This document shows positions 11,891 to 64,000 of a stretch of 64,000 nt of DNA, one piece after another. The stretch is from positions 5,352,233 through 5,416,232 of the forward strand of contig NC_088646.1 in NCBI RefSeq assembly GCF_964019385.1, given 5' to 3'. The notes beneath the pieces are model-generated. The model was not told the origin of the DNA. It worked only from the letters and a program-made list of their open reading frames with translations, and made no database searches. Made by a program: the position numbers and the translations under genes. Positions within the stretch are counted from its first letter, which is position 1. Each line of letters opens with the position of its first letter. This DNA comes from Sycon ciliatum (lineage: Eukaryota > Porifera > Calcarea > Leucosolenida > Sycettidae).

Positions 11891-13738
11891 ATGGCGACAA
11901 TTGATCCTTGTAGCTCCAAGGGAAATATTCGGGTGGGCTTCATTGGAGCTGGCGCGGTAAACTTCGGAGGAACGCTTGGTCCATGGGATCACGCCAGTAG
12001 ACTGGAGAAAATTGAGCAGGTGAGATTTGTGGCTATCTGCGATGCCATAGCTGGTAAAGCTGAGGAAGTTCTAGCCGGTCGGAAGAATGGAGCAAATGCA
12101 GGCAAGTATGAATATTGCACAGCGTATGAAGACTACAAGTTGATGCTGCAGCAGGAGAAACTGGATGCTGTATTCATCGGCGTTCCACCATTCACCCATG
12201 GCCATTTCGACCGCCCAATCGAGTTGGACTGCGTACGAGCCGGTGTGCACTGTTTCGTAGAGAAGCCGCTATCCGTGAAACCAGTAGCGGAGGTAGATGC
12301 ATACATGCAAGCTGTACTGGAGGAGCAGAAGCGACAGAACTTGGTGGTGTCCGTAGGGTACATGTTCAGATACCACCCAGCCATCAGGCGAATGAAACAG
12401 CTGATCTTGGAGCATAGCTCCTCAACTGGTGCCAAGCTCACGTACTTGCAGCTTACGTACAAGAATGCATACAACCACTCAACCAACTACAATTGGTGGC
12501 GTAAGGAATTGTCTGGGGGCCCGGTGGTCGAGCAAGCTACCCATTTCTGTGACATGGCTAGATTTATTGCCGGTGATATTGTTGATGGCTCCATTCGGAC
12601 GAAGGTTCTTTGTCATGATCACCCGTCGGGCGCAGGGAGACTGCACAGCGTACCCGACATCGTTAGGGAGTACGAAGTGGCAGAAGAAGAGCGTGTTCCG
12701 CGTGTGACTGTGGCGCACTGGCGCTTCAACTCCGGTGCCATTGGCCAGCTTAGTCACGGCGCTCAGCTCCACGGCAGGAAGTACGAGGCATGCCTGGAAG
12801 CCTGGGCAGACGGGCTCAGGATATCAGTGGATGATCCCTACACCAAGGCATGCAGGCTAGCATACCGTCAGGGAGACACAGACGACGAGGTGGTGGAGAG
12901 GTTCCCGGACGCCGACGCCTACATGGAGGAAGATAAAGCGTTTATTAGCGCAGTTTGTACCGGTGAGTGCTTTGGTGTTTCTGTCTATGCTAAAGTATCG
13001 GTTTAGAAAATCACACTTTAATTCCTGTACTGTAGCTATGAATCTATCATTGTACATACTTGTGCATGTGCTAAAATGGGTTTTACCAGTACCTTAGTGG
13101 AAGTATCAGCTGAGGGAAGGAGGCAGAGCACCATAATACAACTCTCCGCACCATGCAGTACATAGGGCCAGCAGTCAGATAATTATCAACTTGACAGATG
13201 GCACTGCTTTTCCCAATCCAGACCACCAAAAGAACACTTTCATAGCCAACACCTCTGGACAACTCTCTCCTCTCTCATACCCTCCCCTGAGGCCTCCCCC
13301 CCCCCTCTCTCTCCCTATTCCCTGCACGTGCATGCAGGTGCAACGCAAATGCAACTACCAAGTACATGCCGGCATGCAGCAGGCAAGGCAAGGGTGCACT
13401 GTGTACACGAGTACGTTTTCAAGAGTATCAGCACACTGCCCGGGGTGCATAGCTATTTTAGTTCAAGTCATATGTACACACCCGCAACAGTACTCAGTAG
13501 CTGTGCCAGGCACATCCATAGCTATGCACCAGACATGGTCGACAGTTCTTGTTCTGCTGTAAGGCGCATCATCTGCACACTGCATGTGATTATCATGTGA
13601 TTATCTGTGCCTATTTTTCCTCTCTGAAATGCAGGCAACCATAGCAGCATTGAAAGCATGTATGAAGATGCAATGGAAAGCTACTCGTTGTCCTGGTCAA
13701 TACGCTCTTCTTCAGAGTCTCTCCAAGCCAAGTCGTGA
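11891..13738 (+). CDS. Gfo/Idh/MocA-family NAD(P)-dependent oxidoreductase, copy 2
   Basis: Exons 11891-12962 and 13635-13738 join in phase 1 to give 391 residues. I prefer the ATG at 11891 (MATIDPCSS...) because it matches the length of copy 1 and has G at -3 and +4. The frame is open upstream to an ATG at 11825, so a 22-residue extension cannot be excluded. The motifs are VGFIGAGAVNFGG near the start, EKPLSV with Lys at about 125, and EQATHFCD with His at about 218. The short second exon (SMYEDAMESYSLSWSIR) is homologous to the C-terminus of copy 1. The protein is similar to copy 1 throughout, but the DNA is clearly diverged except in 12116-12402. Confidence 0.88.
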
Positions 13739-13933
13739 TCATCGACAGGCGCCTCGGAGTTGGAGCCGGTCGTCTAGTCACGTGAATGTCAGCTCTCTGG
13801 ATGTTGTGGACCTTAAGTGCTGAATGTTAGCCCAGATGTGGTGAGCCATACTGGGACATCAATTGCAGTGATCCGGCCTGTAGGCCAATCCACTGAGATA
13901 TTGAGCACATGTAGTAAGTACACGTCTCATCAG

Positions 13934-14213
13934 GAGCTCAACACAACTACAGTTGTAGCAGTGCAAAGGATTGATCACATCGCATCAGGAGCTCAACACA
14001 ACTACAGTTGTAGCAGTGCAAAGGATTGATCACATCGCATCAGGAGCTCAACACAACTACAGTTGTAGCAGTGCAAAGGATTGATTACATCGCATCAGGA
14101 GGTCAACACAACTACAGTTGTAGCAGTGCAAAGGATTGATCACATCTCATCAGGAGCTCAACACAACTACAGTTGTAGCAGTGCAAAGCCTGATTGATTA
14201 CATCTCATCAGTG
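13934..14213. repeat. 55-bp tandem repeat, five copies
   Basis: Copies start at 13934, 13989, 14044, 14099 and 14154, at exactly 55-bp spacing with few mismatches. Each unit contains ACAACTACAGTTGT, which is nearly self-complementary. It lies just 3' of oxidoreductase copy 2. Units are contiguous without variable spacers. Confidence 0.95.
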
Positions 14214-16417
14214 TAGTTTCGAAGGGCCCTGTTCTGACCCTATAGCTCCAGAAACGTCGGGACTTGATCACAACCGTATCATTCTCTGATAATTTACCTG
14301 CGGCTGCTCCCATCACAGTAGCAGACTAGCTTAACCAGGAGCCATGGCATTCAACTCACACCAGTACTTCTGCTTGAGAACACACCGTGATTTACTCTAG
14401 GCTGTATTTTTTGAATTTCTTGAAATAATCTGTCCGTATCAATTCCCTGGTTTTGCTTCTGTCTTTGTGGAAGCTATCTGTTTATGGCAATTGCTTCAAT
14501 CTGCAGACAGTAGTGTGTCAATTGCTTGATGTCGACAAAGAGGCTATTACAGTTTTATGGGAGGAGTAAATGCACCGCCGACTTTGCTCAGAGCTCTGCA
14601 ACGAAATCAATCCATCACAATCGGCATCAATGCATGTCGCTACCCAAGCATGAGCCAACACTCCGGTGCACAGTTCATTACTCTGGTAACGCAGGCAGAG
14701 CGGCGGCCCTCCCCGTGTCCTGGGGAGCGCGAGAGGCAACGCAGGGGGCAGATTGGTTTGCCTCCAGCAGTGTATGTCTAGGCTGGTACCTCAAATCCTC
14801 CATCACCGGGACTGGTATGTGTAATGCTTTGGAGTCCCATTGCATTTAGGGAGTACATGTAGTGTTAGGCAACGATCTCGTTTGACTTTGCGAAGTAATT
14901 TTTAAATTACTTCGCAATTAAAATAAAGAATACATCCATACATACATAGTGTAATATCATGTAACTGTTAGGTGTAGTACTACATTGTACTCCCTTATCA
15001 TGCTGGGAAAGGGTGGAAGTACAATGTATGCATTGTGGTGGCCACTGCTAACATCCACCGCACCTTGCTAAAGCGGTAAAATTAATGTACTCGTTGGGGG
15101 GGGGGGGGTATTCGGCTGTGGGCAAGGCACTAACAGCCCAACAACAGTCAAAGCATACTATCCGCGGAAGCAGTTGTTTCGGAGAGACAGCGTCGCAGTG
15201 CTAGCTTGCCTCCTCTTCATGTGGAGCAATAGGCTACGGATGACGATGGGTTGGGCCATCCGTCTGGGGGCTCCTCCCTTTTTTGGTGCTGTTTTGCTGC
15301 TGGGAGGGGGGGGGACTCCTGGAGTGAGGGGCTGCGGGGCGGGGCAGTTGGTGTATTCGCTCTCCCGGCTGCTCCTTGTGATACCCATACGAATCTCATC
15401 TCTCTTCGTGTGGCTGACATTGCGCCCGGGCTGTGGAGTATGTGCACAGCATAGTCATGCGTGTGACATTGTTGCAAGGCTTGTGATTTGACATCTGTTG
15501 TCACCACCAGTAATGGTAGCCTAGCCGTGTCGCAGTTACTTTGCATAAGCGTTGAGTCTTGACAGGAAATGCGCAGGAGCTACACACAGTCGTGTAAGAG
15601 CACTGCAGAAGAGACATGTCCATCGCAGCTGTCTGACCACGAACAGGCTACACCATGTAGATCTACCAGAGCAAGGTCGAAGCAGGGTCTGCATACCACA
15701 CTCGCAGGGCGATCATAAAAAAATACTCTGATCTGCCTGGCTCGATCGAGAGGTGTATGCCATCCACGACATCTCACTCCTATCTGATCATATCTACGAA
15801 AAAGCCATAAGCCTGATAAGGAGCACGTGCTTCCTTCCCCATATCTGACAGGAAGATCTGCTGGGAGAACCTGAGCTAGAAGGCGAGACCGAGTCTGCGG
15901 AATGGGAGTGCGCCGACAGCAGTAGTCTGTGGCTATCGCGAGTCTTGAACCTGCGACCAACGATTACGAAGCAGTACGAGTGCGCGCGGTATGATCTGAC
16001 GGCGGAGAGCATGACGTAAAGTCCACGAGCTCAAGGGACGACAGGACAGGTTGTCTCCGCACATGCAGCACTTTTTGCTCGGTTGGTTTTGTGCCATTTC
16101 GGACGCTTCCCATCGGCGCATGCACCTGGGTATACCGGGTAGGCACTGACACTACAGCGTAGTAGTGTTATGTGGTGTAGTAGGCGGTCGTAGCGTGCAC
16201 CCTGTGCACGCGCCCAAGCCACCTTTCCATCCGCTGCTCGTTCACAGGTGGGGAGCGCGAAAGAGAAAACTCGCCGCTTTGCCCTTTCCACTTCGCAGTT
16301 CAGCAGTACAAGCAGGCTGAAGTAGGGTTGGCAAGACTGGCGAGTGGCGAATAGGAGGAGAGGTAGCTGACTGGTCTGGACTCCGTCTCCTCGGAACAAC
16401 CGCGACTCGCCGCCACA
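14214..16417. other. Intergenic region and putative promoter of the lectin receptor
   Basis: I recognise no exon. A 15-bp perfect-arm hairpin (14888-14917) is followed by AATAAA at about 14922. There are G-rich runs at 15097 and 15307. The last few hundred bases before 16418 should hold the receptor promoter and 5' UTR, but I see no clear TATA box at a fixed distance. Confidence 0.45.
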
Positions 16418-58827
<42,410 letters not shown>

Positions 58828-60744
58828 TCAAGTCAAGATGTGTGCTTGAAGCTGGCCAATTTCTTTGTTTGTCCATGAGTGCGTGCTTGTGTGTGCTTAC
58901 CATTTGAACGGTGCTGTGGGAGAAGACGTTACCATAGCAAACAACATCAGTTGCTTGCCGCGCGTAGTGCAGCTAGACTGCATGCGTAGGGTACTGCTGC
59001 ATACATACTGGTACAGCTCTGCATGCTGTGCACAGCCATTTGTACATCACCGACACCACTGAATACTTCTACACTCTGAAATAATCCCGCCTGCGCAAGT
59101 GTAGAGGAATGCACAGGAATCAAATTGACTCTAAACTTGCTGCATCTTGTCTGTTGTTTTCTATGTTGTTGCCTACAAATTTATTCTAAATATGCTATTT
59201 TTTGCCAGATCAACTGTGAATGGACAAATAATAATTATCTACAGTGGTATGTACCCATAGGACATGCCGGCATGGTATGGTTTCAATTCCAAAGTTCTGA
59301 AGTTTCCCTATTTGCATTGAATGTGTTAGCCGTTCAATTGAACCAACTGGATAACTCCTGATGCCTGGTTAATTGCTTCAACTTTGCTACCAGCAACATT
59401 TACCTTTTGGCATGTATTCGCTATCCATGCGTCGAGAACAAGCAGAGTGTTGTCTTGTGGTACATGTAGTTGGTTAGTTTGTGTTGTTCAGGGTGAGGGT
59501 GTACTATGCTGTTGTCATGTGTCGGGAGTCCTTGTCCTGAGCTTTCAGTGGCGTCTGCAATTTGTAGTGTGTGCTGACGTCTCCCCGAGTTACTTTGTCA
59601 AAAAATGTTCTTGACGCTGTGTACTGTGACCTTGATTATCTACACATTGAAATGGTACACGGCTGGATGCAAGTGAGATTTGGCCAGGGCAACCGTGCTA
59701 GCTCAGCCTGCCCACCATCTCCTCCCATATTACCCCCACACACACACCGGGTCATGTGCGCGGCGTGGTATTTGAGTGCTTGGAAAGCTAGCTAGCTGAA
59801 AACTTCCTTTCAGAATACACTCATACATTGGTTATCCGGACCCAGGCTGAAGTTACGGGCACTTTGGTCCACCGGGCACCCTTTGGGCGAGTTTAAGTGG
59901 AAATACTACTACTCTTTTGTCACTTTCTGTGGAAATAGTGACGTAACATGAAATATCTATGGCCTTTCCCCATCAAAATGTACTTCGACATATCTATGGC
60001 CTTTCCCAATCAAAATGTACTTCAGTATGTGATTTGGAGTTACGGACATTTCAAAGTTACGGGCAGTGCCCGATCCAGGACCGCCCGGATAAACGAGGTG
60101 TGAATGTGTGTAATTATATCAGAATGGAACAGTCAGGGGTTTCTTCCCTTCGATATGGAAATCGGTGACTATACTGAAGCAGATGGCAATTGAATAGAAC
60201 AGTAACTATGGAAATCAGTAGGAGCTCAAACCGCCAGAGAAGTATCATCGGAAGCAGGTGATGGACTGCTCAAGATTCAAATACCTCAAAATACAGTAAC
60301 AGAGATGTTCTATATAGGGTCATCGACCTAGCTGCTGTGATTCTGAAGTATGAAGTGTCACTTCTTAGACTGAGCCCGTCGTGAAATTGAGAACACTGCA
60401 TAGGCTAATGTCTACTCCTGCATGCCTGCATGACAGGGTAGTAGTGCGGCAGTTGTACTACTTTGAAGTACTATTCGTAGCCCGATATTGCTCCTGGTGA
60501 AAATGAAACTTGTCCAGTGGTTGAATCTCGCCAGCACACGAAAGCGTCCGGTGCCAGGTACAAGGTACATTTTGCACGCATGACTTCACACAGAGAAGAT
60601 GTCTACTGCCTTTTCTAGCCCACCCACGGCCCAGGATGACACAGCGCTATCATAGCCGATTGCTGACTTGGAGCAGAGTAGAATGGATGCACGCGGCATT
60701 CCTTGCACTCACCAGTGACATGCACGGTGTTACCATTGATAATC
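58828..60744. other. 3' flank of the lectin receptor and intergenic region
   Basis: No coding exon recognised. The first part should be 3' UTR, but there is no perfect AATAAA nearby. At 59828-60097 inverted segments with TTATCCGG and AGTTACGGGCA suggest an old pogo-like MITE with indistinct borders. Confidence 0.5.
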
Positions 60745-62924
60745 TCAAGTGTTTGCTAGCAGTGGCTGATTATCAGCGGTGGATAGTGAGTAGGGCGGTG
60801 GCTCACAGTCTGTATCAAAATCTCCATCACTGGCTGCCTGGGCCCGGCTCATGCTGGCTGGAGGTGATGGCGGTGGCTGGAGATCATCTACTGCGGCACT
60901 TGGTGGACGTGGCTCGGGAGTCTCGTTGCCGTCACTTTCTTGCAGGCTGCCTGAATCTTCAGCCGTGTCCTGACGCAGCCGGAGAATATCCGAGTTATCC
61001 CATACCGTGCAGTACAGCCATATGCCCTGTACGGTGGACACAGCACAGATGACAACAAAGGCAGCAAACATACACAACTGGGAATGGGACACAGTTGAAA
61101 CAATGACTATGACAAAGTTCTGGAACCATGACTATGCCACTCACACATGTAAAGTGCGATGGGGATCCCGAGAGCAACGGTGAAAAATGGATGGTTTACA
61201 AAACAGTCAAACAGAAAATTCCACCTCTCCAGAAATACCACCACCCTCTAGGATGAAGGCACGGAAAGTCAGCGTTATCATGCCTCCAGCCTGGCTATGG
61301 CACAGCGTGTTCAAGGCCCACATAGCCGCCATGCCTGGCGACATACTCACCAGTAAGACTGTTGCTGTCATACCCAGTCCACCAACAGCTATGGCTAAGT
61401 CAGCTTCTTCTGTAGGTGTACGAGTAGAGCGTGGCACACAACAATACACTACATTGCATCACGGCGGCGCACGCCAATTCTAGGGGTTAGGTCCGAGTCC
61501 CGGAGATTGCCATGATAAACAATGCCGCTGTGCAGGATGGACGTGACTAACAATCGGATAAAAGGACTGAGTGAGTGAGTTAGTGTATGAGAGACTACAA
61601 AGAGGTTCCCATTAGCCAGTGGAGAGCACTCAACACAATAATGCGGAGCACTAATACACACAACAATGCGGAGCACTAATACACACAAAAGCCACAACGG
61701 AGGTCTACAGAGTTCGTCACAATTCCGAGTGTCTTGCACAATGCAATCATCCTGAGGCGACTTGACTTCGTGCCTTTTGTGTGAAAGAGAAACTAAATAC
61801 GTGTACAGCAGGATCGGTTACCATGGCAAGCCGTGGGACCGAACATACGTGCAGCAGATACAAGCTTCAATACTAGCTGGTGATCGCTTGATAGTGTGCT
61901 TTAGAGAATGCCTACTAGAGACAGCACAGCGAGCACATAACTAATGGCGGGCAGCATGTCAATCCTACGTGGAGCAGTGGTTATAGAAGACCGGTGGACC
62001 CGGTCAGGTTTGAGTCTTTACCAGGCTCCCCCACCCGACCAGGATCAAGTGTGCTTCAAAGACTAAGCAGTAAAAAGAACCTGCAGTGCAGCATGTTCCC
62101 CGGGCGCACTATTTTGTTTCTAACTTTTAAAATTGTCTGAAGACCGCCCCCTCCCCATGGGTTGCTCTCGTGAAAATGGCTTCCATCACCGAGGCCGAAT
62201 GTGGCATCCCGGCAGAAGTCCGAGCCTCAGTGCTGTGCCTAATACAATGGCTGAGCCGGCAATCTGTAGAACCCTGGGAGCTGACAGTACTGTATAGCTG
62301 AGGAAACAACAAAGTAGCCGGGATGTGTACAATCATGTAGTAATGTCATGTCATACAGTACGAAAAGCATTGCGTCAACTGCCATGAATCCATACGTCGA
62401 TGGCACAGCACAGTACCTGAGTTGCTTGCCAGCACGGAGAAAAGTCGACACGATGCCACCGAAGTTAATACTATTGCTGCGAGTGCCGATTCAACTATCT
62501 AAGCGGTTATTACGCACAGACAAGTACATGTACACATGCACACCCACACATACACCCACACCCACACCCACACAAACAAGCGGAACAGACAAAACGGGAT
62601 CGACTGGAAAAGCTTCCCATTCCGCCACTGGGTTGTCTTTCACGAAGTGAAGAAGTTCTCGAAAATCTGTATCTATACTGCTTCATGTGATGTACACTAC
62701 CATCAATAGGTGGTACACCGCACGTCCAGCACCCCTCAGTATCATATTACCTAACCCTGATCGGGAACAGGCTCGGGTCTGGTTCGCAGTCACCTTGGAA
62801 TGTCCATTTTCACCCACTCTTACTTACCAGTCCTCACCCTGAAATGCACATCAGCTCTTCTCTTGTGGAAGCTCCAATCATGGACAGGAGGGAGGGAGCT
62901 TCCAGAATTCCATCATATTCATTG

Positions 62925-62994
<70 letters not shown>

Positions 62995-63711
62995 ACATGT
63001 GCGTGCGTGCGTGTGCACATGTTGAGAGCAACACAACAACTTACCGCATGCAATGTCACTTCTTTCCGCCACGTCATCAGAAAGACAGTAACGATGAGCA
63101 TCAGGCATGCCAAGAACGGCAAGCCAAGGTTCTCCGCGAGTAGAGGCCTGGCGGCATGACCAAACGACACAGGAATACGCAGGTTAGTCTTATTATTCCA
63201 ACAGAAAGGTACCATTCTTTGTTGCTACTACTGCCTGAACATCTTCGCGGCCATAATCATATGTACTGCAAGGTCTTAGATAGACTGATACAGGATTCAT
63301 TGAAACATCACATGACAGTCTTAGAGTTCACCAAACGACCAGCAAGGTGTGCCAGCTATCCTATACAGTGAAACAGCTGTCTAAGACGACCGCTCAAGGG
63401 ACTTTCAAAATCTGGTCTCTGTTACCAGGTGGTCTCCTTATCCAGGTTCATTTGATTGGAAATAGCATCCCTTGGTCCTGGTTCCAGTGGTCTTCTTGGA
63501 CAGGTGGTTGCCTTATCAGAGTGGTCGTGGGCTTGACAGGTTTTGCTGTACATGTATTAGATGCTTGGCTAGCAGCAATCAACACCTGGGTCACATGACA
63601 ATGTCACAGCAGATAGAGACACGCTGTGGTACATTACCGGCCCACAGCATCCTGTACGATCAGGTCCTGCACCAGTTTAGCCAAAAGTGCAACTTGAACG
63701 ATTGCTATCAC
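60745..63711 (-). CDS. Unrecognised multi-pass membrane protein, 3' exons (partial, junctions uncertain)
   Basis: Candidate minus-strand exons are 63638-63711 (VIAIVQVALLAKLVQDLIV), about 63045-63165 (LPFLACLMLIVTVFLMTW), 61351-61409 (AIAVGGLGMTATVLL), about 61147-61247 (HPFFTVALGIPIALYM) and 60745-61077 (FAAFVVICAVSTVQGIWLYC plus tail). Each carries a hydrophobic, helix-like segment and most have good splice consensus. The tail is acidic, Pro-rich, with PPPYSLS (a PPxY WW-domain ligand) and QPLL near the end. The phases do not all close (between 61147 and 61077 and into 61409), so at least one exon or border is missing or wrong. I do not recognise the family. Confidence 0.4.
62927..62993. 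repeat. (GT)n microsatellite
   Basis: A GT run of about 33 units, just 3' on the minus strand of the candidate exon ending at 63045. Confidence 0.95.
63366..63548. mobile_element. Pogo-like MITE
   Basis: The left end is CAGTGAAACAGCTGTCTAAG and the right end inverts to CAGCAAAACCTGTCAAGCC, with TA at 63364-63365 and 63549-63550. It is 183 bp long. The CAG..AAACCTGTC..AAG style of end is shared with 20247-20798. Confidence 0.75.
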
Positions 63712-64000
63712 CTGCACCGTGATCAGAATGTGAGAGCATAGGAAAACAAAAAGGGGTGAAGGCTACTGATCTGGGTACCCATGCACTCGTCTGTTTAGCT
63801 GCTGACCCGTTAGCAAACGAGTACCCGTTAGTCGTGCACGGCGATGTGTTACGGTGTTAGTAGCTGGCTTGGACAGTCGTACAGTTCGTTGTACAGCTTT
63901 AATGTGTTGTTGGTTGTTCGACCCTGCTTCATATGACAAATTTTGACTCTTTCGCATGCAGCGCGTACGGTGCTTGTCACAATGTAGTGTACTTGCATGA

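Noticed and set aside
13934..14213. Regular 55-bp repeats as a possible CRISPR array
   Set aside because: Units are contiguous with no unique spacers, and the genome is eukaryotic.

Overview
The window is nuclear DNA from an invertebrate animal. The genes are split by short introns with GT-AG borders, microsatellites are dense, and there are BEL/Pao LTR retrotransposons, Penelope-like retroelements, hAT-like elements and many TA-flanked DNA elements. No operons or bacterial genes are visible. A marine invertebrate, possibly a sponge, would fit, but I cannot fix the phylum from sequence alone.

Layout. At 773-3573 (+) are the last six exons of SHQ1, the H/ACA snoRNP assembly chaperone; the gene runs off the left edge. 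At 4206-7608 (-) is a complete four-exon NOA1-type mitochondrial circularly permuted GTPase. About 640 bp away and head to head with it begins the first of two tandem Gfo/Idh/MocA-type oxidoreductase genes (8245-9885 and 11891-13738, both +, both two exons with the intron at the same place). The pair shares one nearly identical 287-bp tract inside otherwise diverged DNA, which looks like gene conversion.

The centre, 16418-58827 (+), is one 42-kb gene for a type I membrane lectin receptor. I can thread 24 exons in a continuous reading frame (1318 codons): signal peptide, eight C-type lectin domains (CTLDs) separated by short Pro/Thr/Ser linkers, one transmembrane helix, and a short tail ending in an acidic dileucine motif. 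CTLDs 1-2 carry EPN (mannose-type) and CTLDs 3-8 carry QPN. Module borders are all phase 1, but the introns inside CTLDs fall at several different places.

The introns of this gene hold most of the mobile DNA. There is a palindromic TTAA-flanked element in intron 1. Two long palindromes carry Penelope-like 3' ends, each with a hammerhead ribozyme motif on both arms. A four-level nested insertion lies at 27217-32702 (TA element > BEL element > hAT-like element > second copy of the TA element), with target duplications readable at every level. An apparently intact BEL/Pao element (43605-50619) has LTRs differing at one base in 416. Several hAT, pogo/Tc1-like and foldback elements are also present.

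The right end (60745-63711, -) holds probable 3' exons of an unrecognised multi-pass membrane protein with a PPPY motif. Exon coordinates come from reading frames, splice consensus and phase continuity; no transcript evidence was available.
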